64,000 nt of DNA, taken from positions 1,612,001 to 1,676,000 of the forward strand of contig CAWAHD010000005.1 in assembly GCA_963781785.1 (NCBI GenBank). Reading direction: 5' to 3'. Made by a program: the position numbers and the translations under genes. A model generated the notes under the pieces. The model saw only the letters and a program-made list of their open reading frames with translations, was not told the origin of the DNA and did not search any database. The first letter of the stretch is position 1, and each line of letters begins with the position of its first letter. The DNA is from CAWAHD01 sp963781785. Lineage in GTDB: Bacteria > Planctomycetota > Planctomycetia > Isosphaerales > Isosphaeraceae. Shown piece by piece: positions 30,686-42,241 of the stretch.

Positions 30686-31501
30686 ATGATTGGCACGTCC
30701 GAGACGCCGCTAGACCTCAAATTTCGCTTCCTGGACGTCCCGGTCCGGGTTCATCCGGTCTTCTGGCTCGTGTCGGCGCTCATGGGGGGGATTCAAGAAC
30801 GCCACCTGTCGGTGGTTGCGCTGTGGATGGCGTGCGTTTTCGTATCGATCCTGGTGCATGAATACGGGCATGCCTTGATGGCCAAGCGGTTTTACGGGTC
30901 GCCGTCGATCGTGTTGTGGGGTATGGGGGGCTTGTGTTTCAGCCAAGGGGAACGGACGCCCCGGCAGCGCCTGGCCGTCATCTTGAGCGGACCGGGGGCC
31001 GGTTTCGCGCTCCTGGCCCTGGTGATCTTGATCACGTCGCTCGTCTGCCGGATCACGCCGGTGGAACAGCTCCGAGTGATCGGAGCCATGTTCGGGCTGA
31101 CGAGGGTGCCGGCCGAGGTCCCCGCCAAGCTCCAGACCGTGTTTCATCTGGGGGAAAGGGGAGTCTTCTTTGCCTTGTATACCTATTTCTTCCTGGTCGA
31201 GATCAACCTCTTGTGGGGGCTCCTCAACCTGCTGCCGATCTGGCCGCTGGACGGTGGCCAAGCCGCCCAGACTCTGCTTTCGCTCTATGACCGCTCGCAG
31301 GGGCAACGGTGGGCGCACATCGTGTCGTTTTTGTGTGCGGGTGCTCTCGCCGTCGTCGTCTACTCGAGGACCGACCCTCCGGACTGGTATTTGACTCTGT
31401 TCTTCGGTTTCTTCGCGTTGATGAATTTTCAGATATTGCACTCGATCCACCAGGCCCAGACCTCCGGAATGTACCGGGACGACGAATGGTGGAGAAAGTA
31501 G
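30686..31501 (+). CDS. Site-2 protease family (M50) membrane metalloprotease
   Basis: The 271-residue polytopic protein has the zinc motif HEYGH at about residues 58-62 and the third ligand in LPIWPLDGGQ near residue 188, the hallmark of intramembrane M50 proteases. There is no PDZ or CBS domain. The soluble N-terminus is short. A GAGG lies upstream of the ATG. Substrates are unknown; such enzymes usually cleave anti-sigma factors or other single-pass proteins. Confidence 0.88.
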   Translation: MIGTSETPLDLKFRFLDVPVRVHPVFWLVSALMGGIQERHLSVVALWMACVFVSILVHEYGHALMAKRFYGSPSIVLWGMGGLCFSQGERTPRQRLAVILSGPGAGFALLALVILITSLVCRITPVEQLRVIGAMFGLTRVPAEVPAKLQTVFHLGERGVFFALYTYFFLVEINLLWGLLNLLPIWPLDGGQAAQTLLSLYDRSQGQRWAHIVSFLCAGALAVVVYSRTDPPDWYLTLFFGFFALMNFQILHSIHQAQTSGMYRDDEWWRK

Positions 31502-31749
31502 AACGGCGGGTGAGACCAGGACCGAGGCGCGGTTTTCACCTCGCTCGGGCTCGAGTGCGACGAGCCCCGAGGCCAGGCTGACGAACGGGCGACGGGGAGA
31601 CGATTTCCTGCCAGGGCGGAGGTCGCCTCTTTCTTTCCCTCGAGCGAACTACAATCATTAACGGTCCCATCGAGCCCCGGTCGGTCGAGAACGGGGTCTG
31701 TGGGACGGTCGCGAACCTTCGAGATCGAGCCATCTCAGAAAAGAATTCC

Positions 31750-34321
<2,572 letters not shown>

Positions 34322-34633
34322 CCCGCCCGCGCGTGCATCCAGCCAACGAGCCGGCACCAGTTCGACGCGTCTGATCCATCCTTCATCCTTCTCCGTTCTG
34401 CTCTGGCCACAAATCTCATTTCTGCTTAAATGCCTCGAGAAACGGCAATCTGCCGGACGAACCCCTCCGCCCCGAGCTGAGTTCACCCGCGGAAGTGACT
34501 GCGCAGATGTCGGTCAAGCGTCCGAGCCTGCTGGCAGGCCGGAAAGCCTGCCCTACGTCTTTCGCCGTCCCACAGAGGGCGAAAAGCGGCCCGGGGATCC
34601 ACTTCCCGCATCGGCCTCCAATGGAAGTCGCTC
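34322..34633. other. Intergenic stretch with one TTCATCC motif
   Basis: This separates lon from the acyltransferase gene. A TTCATCC heptamer lies at 34382-34388, preceded by a partial copy. I see no gene, hairpin terminator or clear promoter. Confidence 0.4.
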
Positions 34634-35300
34634 ATGAAAATCGAACACCCACTCCTGGTCAAAGCGGTAGGGGTTGCCGGCGCCACATTTGTCAGCCGCC
34701 TGGGCCGAACTCTCAATTACCACTTCCGTTACAAAAATCCCGCGGTTGCACCCGAAGCGGCTCGCGAGACCGGCCAGCGGTACATCTATGCGTTCTTCCA
34801 TGAAGTGATGCTGTTTCCGGCCTATTACTGGAACTGGCCCGAGATGCATATCCTGATCAGCGAGCACCGCGACGGCGAGCTGATCACTCAGGTCATCCGG
34901 CGGCTGGGGTTCACCGTAATCCGCGGCTCGACGACTCGGGGTGGTGCCCGTGCACTGCGCGAGATGAGCCTGCGCATCGACAGGGGCCACCTGTGCGTCA
35001 CCCCCGATGGGCCGCGCGGGCCGAGGCGCTCGGTTCACCAGGGAGTCGCCTACATGGCCAGCCGGACCGGCTTCCCCATCGTGGGAGCAGGCATGGCATT
35101 CAAGAGGCCGTGGAGAGCCAAGAGCTGGGACCGTTTCTGTGTACCGCGGCCCTATCAGCGCCGCCGCGTGCGTCGTACCTGAGGCGGTCATCGTGCCGCC
35201 GGAAGCCGACCGCGATACGATCGAATCGTGCCGCATCGAAGTCGAGCGGCGCATGCAGGCGGCGACACTCGACGCCGAAGCCTGGGTCGAGGAACTCTGA
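34634..35300 (+). CDS. Lysophospholipid acyltransferase-like protein (DUF374; one frame change)
   Basis: The protein has the DUF374 pattern of the lysophospholipid acyltransferase superfamily: FFHEVMLFPAYYW (in place of the H-x4-D motif), RRLGFTVIRGSTTRGG and the strongly conserved CVTPDGPRGPRR. It probably acylates a lipid at the inner membrane. The frame changes near 35155 and the C-terminus resumes as SAAACVVPEAVIVPPEAD, ending at 35300, which gives about 222 residues. The next gene is a small membrane protein in the same direction. Confidence 0.8.
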
Positions 35301-35430
35301 GCTCAATTCTGATTCCATCGCAAAACCGCTCTTGCGGCCCGGTCGACTTTCGAGTATTTTACTGACCCTTTCTCGCGCCCTTTCATCCACGCGCTCTCGC
35401 GTCATCGTGCATCCAGGCGGTGGGTCTCCC

Positions 35431-35913
35431 ATGAAGCGGCAACCCGGCGCTTTGCAACGACTTGGCTGGCCGACTCGCTGTATGCTCATGGTCGGGGCGG
35501 TTGGCTTGGTGGGGTTCCTGGGGATGGCACGGAAGCTGGAGCCGGACCCGCGCGGCTTCGGCACGCACGAGCAGCTCGGGCTGCGGTCATGCACGTTCCT
35601 CACGGTGACGGGCCGGTTTTGCCCGACCTGTGGCATGACGACGGCGTATGCGTGGCTGGTGCGCGGGCGAGTTGATCGCTCATGGAAATCAAATCCCGCA
35701 GGATGCCTCCTGGCCCTCTTGACCGTTCCCATCGCGGCCTGGCTCGCGGCGATGGCAGTCGCCAATCAGCCGATCGGCTTCTCCTCGTTGTCGAGGCCGC
35801 TCGCGTCTCTCCTGGTGGCGGCTGTGGTTCTCAGCCTCGCGTCGTGGTTGATTCGATTGATCGAAACGCCCGCCGTTCCGGTCCAGCCCGGGCCCACTGC
35901 CCAGGCACCCTGA
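35431..35913 (+). CDS. DUF2752 membrane protein
   Basis: The 160-residue protein has three helices and the DUF2752 signature TGRFCPTCGMTTAYAWLVRG between helices 1 and 2, with two close cysteines. The function is unknown. The ATG at 35431 follows GGTGGG. No signal for co-transcription with its neighbours beyond direction. Confidence 0.8.
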   Translation: MKRQPGALQRLGWPTRCMLMVGAVGLVGFLGMARKLEPDPRGFGTHEQLGLRSCTFLTVTGRFCPTCGMTTAYAWLVRGRVDRSWKSNPAGCLLALLTVPIAAWLAAMAVANQPIGFSSLSRPLASLLVAAVVLSLASWLIRLIETPAVPVQPGPTAQAP

Positions 35914-35960
35914 CCGGGGCAGCCGGCCGGTGAATTACCCAAGGAAGGAGGGGGGAAAGG

Positions 35961-36671
35961 ATGACCCCTCGATCGAACTTGACACTGAAATTGGCGGCCG
36001 TGTTGCTTCTGGTCGCGGCGGGTCTGGCTGTTGTGAGCGGCTGCGACCCCAGGGCACTGGCCTATTTTCTTCAGCCCAACGAATCGCAAATCGACCCGAC
36101 GGCTCCATCACTGGAAGGCAAACGCGTCCTGATCCTGTGCAACGTGACGTCGGGCTCGCTGGCGGAATTCCCGTCGCTAGAGCGAGACCTGCCCCGCGAT
36201 CTCGCGAGTATCTTCCGAAACAAGGTCAAGAAGATCACAGTCATCGAGCCCGACAAGGTGGCAACCTGGGTCGAGGCCCATCCCCACTGGACCGATCCGG
36301 CCGACGCGGCGCGGGACTTCGACGCCGATATCGTGATCCGGTTGGAGGTCGAACAGTTCCGGTCGCAAACACCCGGCGATCTGAACATGGTCCACGGCGA
36401 ATCCAAAGTGCACATCACCGTCTTCGAGATGGAGTATCCCAAGAACAGCAAGGACAAGCCGATCAAGGACCAGCCGAAGGAACCCCACGAGATCTACGAT
36501 GATTACGCCGAGACCACGTTCCCCAGCCGAGGCCCGCTGCCGATCGATACCGGCAACAGCGTGGCACGGTTCACGCACACGTTCCTCAAGATCGTTGTCA
36601 AGGAGATCTCCTGGCACTTTGTCCCGCACCGGGAAGAAGACTCGATCCAGAACTCGCGAATCGAGAGGTGA
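35961..36671 (+). CDS. Lipoprotein of unknown function
   Basis: A very strong ribosome-binding site (GGAGGGGGG) precedes the ATG. The leader ends in the lipobox VVSGC, so the mature protein should be a lipoprotein of about 206 residues. The body has alternating strands (KRVLILCNV, DADIVIRLEVEQF, KVHITVFEMEY) and a highly charged linker. I do not recognise the family; similar lipoproteins are common in planctomycete genomes. Confidence 0.65.
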   Translation: MTPRSNLTLKLAAVLLLVAAGLAVVSGCDPRALAYFLQPNESQIDPTAPSLEGKRVLILCNVTSGSLAEFPSLERDLPRDLASIFRNKVKKITVIEPDKVATWVEAHPHWTDPADAARDFDADIVIRLEVEQFRSQTPGDLNMVHGESKVHITVFEMEYPKNSKDKPIKDQPKEPHEIYDDYAETTFPSRGPLPIDTGNSVARFTHTFLKIVVKEISWHFVPHREEDSIQNSRIER

Positions 36672-36685
36672 TTCTGCGTTGTCCC

Positions 36686-36721
36686 TTGTCTCCTTTGTGC
36701 TTCCACGCACAAAGGAGACAA
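36686..36721. repeat. Perfect 15-bp inverted repeat, six-base loop
   Basis: The arms TTGTCTCCTTTGTGC and GCACAAAGGAGACAA enclose TTCCAC, 15 bases after the lipoprotein gene. No T-run follows, so a Rho-independent terminator is not certain. It may be a REP-like palindrome; a related design with 30-bp arms is at 47697-47804. Confidence 0.85.
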
Positions 36722-36743
36722 AGGACAAATGACAAAGGGACGG

Positions 36744-36771
36744 TTGACTCCCGTTTGACGCCTTTTATAAT
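36744..36771 (+). promoter_or_regulatory. Strong sigma70-type promoter
   Basis: TTGACT and a perfect TATAAT are separated by 16 bases. It points to the redoxin gene at 37043, leaving a leader of about 260 bases without a recognised gene. Confidence 0.6.
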
Positions 36772-37042
36772 CGAGCCTGAGCTGATCTCGCGGAAACGTC
36801 GCGACCTGGCATGGCATGCTTGGCTCAATGCGTGGGCCGTCGGGTCGTCGGGTACCGGAATGGGGAGGGCGGTCTTCATTTTCACGGTCAGTATGGACGG
36901 CGACACGCTTCCCGAGGCCGACGAGGCAAGACACTCTTGAGGAACGCGCGAGGTTTCCTCGGAGTAAGGATTGGTTGATGGGTGGTGGGGGGCTTGGTTG
37001 CACTCCCACGTGGTTTTGAGATCTCAACAGGAGAAAGCATCG

Positions 37043-37651
37043 ATGCGCAAATTTGCTCTGGGTTTTGCGGTTCTCTCGCTGGTTGCGCTTCCCCTGCTCG
37101 CCGGGGAGTTCAACAAGGCGGTCTCGATCGGGGACAAGGCCCCTGACTTTTCGGGCATTCCGGCGGTCGACAGCAAGGGTGAGGACACAAGCCTCACGCT
37201 CAGCGACATCAAGGAAGACCTGGTCGTCCTGGTGTTCCTCGGCAATCACTGCCCCGTGGTCGTTGCGTATGAAGACCGCTTGATCGACTTCACCAACGAC
37301 TACAAGGATAAAGGCGTCAAGGTCGTCGGCGTCAGCATCAATGACATGGACAGCGACCGCCTTCCGAAGATCAAAGAGTACATGAAGGATCACAAGTCCA
37401 ATTACGTTTATGGCTATGACGAGAGCGGCGCCATCGGCCACGCTTACGGCAACACCAACACGCCGCAGTTCTTTGTGCTCGACAAGGAGCGGAAAATCCG
37501 CTACATGGGCGCAATGGACGACTCACAGAAGGAAGCCAACGTCAAGAAGACTTACCTTCGCGACGCGGTCGACGCGCTCTTGAAGGGTGAGACGCCGGCC
37601 GTTCAAGAAACCCAGCCCAGGGGCTGCACCGTCAAGTACAAGAAGAGCTGA
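37043..37651 (+). CDS. Secreted redoxin (AhpC/TSA-like thioredoxin fold)
   Basis: The ATG at 37043 has AGGAGA nine bases upstream and starts a signal peptide (MRKFALGFAVLSLVALPLLAG). The redoxin core begins IGDKAPDFSGIPAVDS. The active site is GNHCPV with one cysteine near residue 70 and no CxxC partner, as in peroxiredoxin-like planctomycete proteins, and NTNTPQFFVLD is the cis-Pro region. A late Cys (RGCTVKY) could be the resolving residue. It is followed by a perfect terminator, so it is transcribed alone. Confidence 0.82.
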   Translation: MRKFALGFAVLSLVALPLLAGEFNKAVSIGDKAPDFSGIPAVDSKGEDTSLTLSDIKEDLVVLVFLGNHCPVVVAYEDRLIDFTNDYKDKGVKVVGVSINDMDSDRLPKIKEYMKDHKSNYVYGYDESGAIGHAYGNTNTPQFFVLDKERKIRYMGAMDDSQKEANVKKTYLRDAVDALLKGETPAVQETQPRGCTVKYKKS

Positions 37652-37695
37652 CACCTCCGGCGTCGAGTGAACCTGATCGACTGCAGATCTTCCAG

Positions 37696-37731
37696 GCCGT
37701 CGAGCCGATTGGTCGGCTCGACGGCGTTTTT
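37696..37731 (+). terminator. Rho-independent terminator
   Basis: Perfect 13-bp GC-rich arms (GCCGTCGAGCCGA / TCGGCTCGACGGC) with a TTGG loop are followed by GTTTTT. It ends the redoxin transcript, 45 bases after its stop. Confidence 0.9.
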
Positions 37732-37754
37732 CGCTGCGAGAGAGAGATCAACCA

Positions 37755-38309
37755 ATGAGAATCGCGCCCCGTTTTCTCTTTGCCCTGGTTGTGATCGCCG
37801 GCTGGGCGATCGCCGAACGCGGCGCGGCCGCGCCGGCCGACGATCGTGAATCAGCCAGCGACGTCAAGTTGGAAAAGATGACCTGGAAGCAATTCCAGAA
37901 GCGCCTCGCCGAAAAAAAGGACATCAAGTACACGATGGTCGACGTCTGGTCGACGGTCTGTGGACCATGCAAGGAGAACTTCCCGCACGTTCTCGAGATG
38001 CATAAGAAGTATGGCAAGAAAGGCCTGGCTGTCATCTCGCTGTCGCTGGACGATCCGACCGACCAGGCGGCCGTGGCCGCCGCGGAGAAGTTCCTCAAGG
38101 CGCAGAAGTCGCAAGTCACCAACGTCTTGCTCGACGAAGCGGAAGGAGCGGGCTACGAGAAGCTGAAGACCAACACCATCCCTGCTGTGTTCGTGTATGG
38201 GCCAGACGGCAAGGAAGTCAAGCGATTCACCATGGACGACACCCGAAACCCGTTCACCTACGACGACGTGGAAAAGGCGGTCGGCGACCTGCTCGACAAG
38301 AAGTCGTGA
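37755..38309 (+). CDS. TlpA-like thioredoxin (CGPC), exported
   Basis: The 184-residue protein has a signal peptide (MRIAPRFLFALVVIAGWAIA) and a thioredoxin fold with VDVWSTVCGPCKENFP (C69 and C72) and the cis-Pro in NTIPAVFVYG. It probably reduces disulfides in the periplasm. The start follows GAGAGAG. It lies between the redoxin terminator and rpmE, so it may share a transcript with the latter. Confidence 0.85.
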   Translation: MRIAPRFLFALVVIAGWAIAERGAAAPADDRESASDVKLEKMTWKQFQKRLAEKKDIKYTMVDVWSTVCGPCKENFPHVLEMHKKYGKKGLAVISLSLDDPTDQAAVAAAEKFLKAQKSQVTNVLLDEAEGAGYEKLKTNTIPAVFVYGPDGKEVKRFTMDDTRNPFTYDDVEKAVGDLLDKKS

Positions 38310-38358
38310 GGTATCCAGGCCGCTTTTCCAGGCATACTTTGCGAAAAGCCAGAGAGCC

Positions 38359-38608
38359 ATGAAAGACGGAATACACCCAAAATACCAGGAATGCGTTGTG
38401 ACCTGCGGATGCGGGAACACGTTCAAGACCCGTAGCACCAAACCGAAGATCGCTGTCGAGGTTTGCTCGAAGTGCCATCCGTACTTCACCGGATCGGTGA
38501 AGTTCGTCGATGCCGCTGGACGGGTCGACAAGTTCAACAAGAAGTTTCCAGGGAACGTACGGCAAGGCGAAGAAAGCCGCCCCGGCACCTGCGGCCGAAA
38601 AGGCTTAG
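38359..38608 (+). CDS. rpmE: 50S ribosomal protein L31 (one frame change)
   Basis: It begins MKDGIHPKYQECVVTCGCGN and carries the zinc-type cysteines CGCG and CSKC followed by HPYFTG, so it is the Zn-containing L31 form. After FNKKFPG the frame shifts near 38550 and resumes TYGKAKKAAPAP, ending at 38608, about 83 residues. A hairpin follows and prfA lies next, the usual rpmE-prfA-prmC order. Confidence 0.92.
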
Positions 38609-38628
38609 CCACTACAACTCAAACGCAA

Positions 38629-38675
38629 AGAACGGCCCGCGCGCAGATCGATCCGGTCTGCCTGCGGGCCGTTCT
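38629..38675 (+). terminator. Long stem-loop between rpmE and prfA
   Basis: Arms AGAACGGCCCGC and GCGGGCCGTTCT pair perfectly and a second inner stem (GCAGA/TCTGC) extends the hairpin. There is no T-run after it, so termination would be partial or Rho-assisted. Confidence 0.65.
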
Positions 38676-38788
38676 ACGTGGCACCATACCAGTTCGACGC
38701 GCCAGCGAGGGAGCCTTTCAGGATTCTGTTCTTTCGCACTCTCGTTATTGATTGATTGCGAACAGGCGAGGGTGGCAAGGAGTGAACG

Positions 38789-39855
38789 GTGTTCGAGAAG
38801 CTCCAGGCAGATTATCAGCGATTCCTGGAGATCGAGCGGTCGCTCGTCAACCCGGAGATCGTGTCCGACCCGGCCAAGGCGTCTGCGCTCTGCGCGAGCG
38901 TGGCACTCTGGCAAAGATCGCGATCCCGTACGGGCGGTATCTGGGCCTTTCGCGCCAGCTTGCCGAGGCCGAACAGCTTTGTACGCTCGAGAACGACAGC
39001 GAAATGCGGCGGTACGCCGAAGCCGAGATCGAGACTTTCGCGCCCGGCAGCAGGCCGATGGCGAGCTGCTGCGCGACCTGATCTACGACCGCCAGGCCGG
39101 CGGGGCTCACGCGGCTGTCATCGTTGAGATCCGAGCGGGAACGGGTGGCGACGAGGCAGCGCTCTTCGCCCGTGATCTCTACGAGATGTACCGGCGGTTC
39201 GCCGAGCGGATGGGCTGGAAATTCGAAGTGCTTGACATGGAGGCGACTGAGCTGGGCGGCTTCAAGGAAGTCTCGTTCAGCGTGGCCGGCGAAGGTGCGT
39301 TCCGCCATCTCCAATTCGAGAGCGGGGGCCACCGCGTCCAGCGCGTGCCGGAGACCGAGGCTCAGGGTCGAATTCACACGTCGGCAGCGACCGTGGCCGT
39401 ACTGCCCGAGCCGGAGGAGGTGGACATCGTGATCCGGACCGAGGATCTGCTGATCGACGTGATGCGCTCGGGCGGGCCGGGCGGCCAGCACCAGAACAAG
39501 ACCGAGAGCGGCGTGAGGATCACTCACCTTCCCACCGGCGTGGTCGTCAACTGCCGCGACGAGCGCAGCCAGTACAAGAACAAATCCAAGGCGATGCGGA
39601 TCCTGCGCAGCCGGCTGTTTGACCAGACCCGCGAGACCGCCCGGACGGAGCGCGACCAGACCCGACTGCGCTTTGATCGGAACTGGGGATCGCTCTCAGC
39701 GGATCAGAACGTATAATTTTCCCCAGAACCGGATGACCGACCACCGGATTGGCCTGACTCTCTACAACCTCGATCAAATCATCCAAGGCGACCTGCTGGC
39801 TCTGACCAAGGCCTTGATTGACCACGACCGCCGGGAACAGCTCGGCGACCTGTGA
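38789..39855 (+). CDS. prfA: Peptide chain release factor 1 (three frame changes)
   Basis: It starts GTG (MFEKLQADYQRFLEIE). Frames change near 38900, 39050 and 39685; the parts read in order are the N-terminal helices (LAKIAIPYGRYLGLSRQ), the core (VEIRAGTGGDEAALFARDLYEMY), the catalytic SGGPGGQHQNKTESGVR and the C-terminus TYNFPQNRMTDHRIGL. The GGQ loop that triggers peptide release is intact. Rejoined length is about 355 residues, normal for RF1. prmC, which methylates the GGQ glutamine, follows directly. Confidence 0.93.
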
Positions 39856-39868
39856 ACTGCGAGGCATC

Positions 39869-40831
39869 GTGCGTGAGAGCGAGAACGGACTGAGGCCATT
39901 TGCCGTGATCAATGGACGACCCGTTACCGTGCCACCGCAGAATCCCGATTCCACCCATGACGAATCATGGACCGTCGGCCGGTTGCTGCGCTGGACCGCC
40001 GATTACCTCAAGGGCCGAGGGTCCCAGAGCCCACGTCTGGATGCCGAGGTCATGCTGGCCCATGTGCTTTCTTGGCAGCGGGTTGAACTTTACACGCATT
40101 TCGACGACGAAGTCAGCGAACAGCCGCGCGGCCGATTCCGCGACCTGGTGAGCCGGCGCGCCGAGGGCGCCCCGGTCGCCTACCTCGTCGGCCACAAGGA
40201 GTTTTTCTCCCTTTCGTTCGCAGTTTCGCCCGCGGTCTTGATTCCTCGACCGGAATCGGAGTTTGTCGTCACCGAGTACCTGGCACTGACCCGCGACCTG
40301 GAGTCGCCCACTTGCGTCGACGTGGGAACGGGCTCGGGCTGCCTGGCCATCGCCGCTGCGCATCAGCAAAAGGGGGCCCGGTTCGTCGCCATCGACAAGA
40401 GCCAGCACGCGCTCGAGGTCGCCAGTCGAAACGCTGCGCAGCTCGGCGTCGCCGACCGCATCGATTTTCGACTGGGCGACCAGCTCGAGCCGGTCGCCGG
40501 TGAAGGGCCGTTCGACGCGATCGTTTCCAACCCACCCTATATCCCCACGGCCGCGATCGAACGACTCGAGCCGGGCGTGCGAGATTTCGAGCCACGCATG
40601 GCTCTCGACGGCGGCACCGACGGCCTCGCCATGGTAGCGAGGCTGATCGCGGATTCCGTCAAGCTCCTGAAGCCGGGTGGACACCTGGTCCTCGAGATCG
40701 GCAGCGACCAGGAAATGCCGGTGCGCGCGCTCGTTGACAGCCAAACTCTGCTCCGCCTGGCACCGACGGTCCGCGACCACGCCAAGCACCCGCGGGTCAT
40801 CACGGCCACCAAATCAAAGGATGAAGGATGA
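39869..40831 (+). CDS. prmC: Release factor glutamine methyltransferase PrmC
   Basis: It methylates the GGQ glutamine of release factors. The SAM motif is VDVGTGSGCLAIA, and the catalytic NPPY appears as VSNPPYIPTAAI. The N-terminal helical domain (LLRWTADYLKGRG, RLDAEVMLAHVL) is complete. I placed the start at a GTG 14 bases after prfA with GAGG upstream; an ATG at 39818 overlapping prfA and a GTG at 39905 are alternatives. Its TGA stop lies inside a GGATGAA repeat, so the last residues (KDEG) come from the repeat. Confidence 0.9.
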   Translation: MRESENGLRPFAVINGRPVTVPPQNPDSTHDESWTVGRLLRWTADYLKGRGSQSPRLDAEVMLAHVLSWQRVELYTHFDDEVSEQPRGRFRDLVSRRAEGAPVAYLVGHKEFFSLSFAVSPAVLIPRPESEFVVTEYLALTRDLESPTCVDVGTGSGCLAIAAAHQQKGARFVAIDKSQHALEVASRNAAQLGVADRIDFRLGDQLEPVAGEGPFDAIVSNPPYIPTAAIERLEPGVRDFEPRMALDGGTDGLAMVARLIADSVKLLKPGGHLVLEIGSDQEMPVRALVDSQTLLRLAPTVRDHAKHPRVITATKSKDEG

Positions 40832-40916
40832 AGGATGAACCGGAGTCGCCATGATTCAGCGTTCTGCGTTGGCTCGGGTCTTATTCATCCTTCATCCTTT
40901 CCGAAGTCCTTCATCC
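40819..40916. repeat. Facing GGATGAA/TTCATCC heptamer runs
   Basis: Three GGATGAA heptamers (40819-40839) face three TTCATCC heptamers (40884-40897 and 40910-40916). The two arms can pair as a long hairpin between convergent genes. The stop codons of both genes lie within the repeat units. Confidence 0.85.
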
Positions 40917-41801
40917 TTTCCTCTTGGCTGGTATGGTGCGGAAGACTTCGGGGAGGGTCTTCATGGCGGCCCACCGTTGTTCCCGTCGCTTGGCGGTGAG
41001 CTGACGGAGCAGTGCACACAACTCATCAGAGAGATCCGGCTTCACGATGGCGGGGTCGAGCGGCTCGGCGTTGATCCGTTGGAGCATCAACGCGGCCGAG
41101 GTCGTCGCGTCGTACGGGAGGCGCTCCGTCAGGAACTCGAACGCCATCACGCCGAACGCGAAGATATCGATCCGGTCGTCGATCGGTTCGCGTCGCAGCA
41201 GCTCGGGCGCCATGTATTGAACGGTCCCGGTGCGGTTGCCCGGACCGCAGAAGGCCGGGGTATTGGGAACCGTCAGTCCGAAGTCGATCAACTTGATTTG
41301 CTGGTTACGGTCCATCAAGAAGTTTCTGGGGTTGATGTCGTGATGGATGTAGCCCTCGGCGTGAAGCGCCGCGAGGCCCTCGGCCGATTGGGCAAGTAGC
41401 TCCATCTTCTCCTTGGAGCGGGCCGAGCGCGTCTCGCGCACGAACTGAAGACTCACACCATCGATGTATTCCATCACGACAAAATGCTCGCCGCGGGTCG
41501 AGAGCCCATATTCAAAGGTGCGAACGATATGCGGATGCACCAGGTGAATCGCCATCTCACCTTCGGACGGGCGTCGCTGCTGCGACGACGCCCGTGAGGT
41601 GGCAGCTTCGTTCTTCTCGCGTGCTTGAACCTTGAGACAGACGGTCCGCCCGGTCTGGTTGTCCAGCGCTCGATACACCTTCGACATGCTGCCGCGCGAT
41701 GCCTCGGCCACGATCGAAAATCGCTTCTCCAGGTTGACGCGACGCCCTCCCCCAGGTCCCGAGCCCCCCGGAGCAAACATCTCCTTTAGCTTGCCGAGCA
41801 T
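40911..41801 (-). CDS. Serine/threonine protein kinase
   Basis: The ATG at 41801 has AGGAAGAG upstream and gives 296 residues. The kinase core is complete: Lys57 in VCLKV, catalytic Asp155 in HHDINPRNFL, DFG (Asp173) and APE. The glycine loop is degenerate (ASRGSMSKVYRA) and the usual HRDLKP Lys is Asn, so activity may be reduced. There is no transmembrane segment or sensor domain. It is convergent with prmC, and its stop lies in a GGATGAA repeat. Confidence 0.88.
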   Translation of the reverse strand: MLGKLKEMFAPGGSGPGGGRRVNLEKRFSIVAEASRGSMSKVYRALDNQTGRTVCLKVQAREKNEAATSRASSQQRRPSEGEMAIHLVHPHIVRTFEYGLSTRGEHFVVMEYIDGVSLQFVRETRSARSKEKMELLAQSAEGLAALHAEGYIHHDINPRNFLMDRNQQIKLIDFGLTVPNTPAFCGPGNRTGTVQYMAPELLRREPIDDRIDIFAFGVMAFEFLTERLPYDATTSAALMLQRINAEPLDPAIVKPDLSDELCALLRQLTAKRREQRWAAMKTLPEVFRTIPAKRKG

Positions 41802-42241
41802 CGATGCGCTCTCTTCCTGTTGGACAATCTCAACGACGACGTGGTCAACCCGCTCCAGCCGGCGGCCGACTCTTCGCCGCCGATTCACTCCTCGAAGCGA
41901 CCACAGGATGTTGCACGCACTCTCCCAAACACGACGTGAGGTTTCACGCGGCGTTGTCTTGGTCAAGGGCTTATCAAGAACTCAGCGACTCCACCGACCA
42001 CGCGTGACCGTTAATCTTAGGACGATCCATGGGAAGGCAAGGATATCGGTACGGTATTCGCTTTGAAACGCTCGGCCCCAACAAGATTCTACGACGAATG
42101 TGCGACAAAGTGACTTTCGATGCTTCGGGAACAGTCGGTTTGGTGGAACGCACGACCTCGTCCCACGCCGTGTGGTCGGGCTCTCGGCGCCTGGCCGGAC
42201 TTCGACTGGTTTCTTCAGGCTCGCCGTTCACGTGGCTGATT
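41802..42241. other. Intergenic stretch upstream of the kinase gene
   Basis: This lies upstream of the kinase and downstream of the next minus-strand gene. A frame continuous with the kinase extends to 41966, but its sequence is Arg-rich and has no better start. I see no RNA gene or repeat. Confidence 0.35.

Noticed and set aside
38789..39855. Programmed ribosomal frameshifting in prfA (as known for prfB)
   Set aside because: There are three breaks in both directions and none has the RF2-type slippery site with an in-frame stop; indel errors explain them better.
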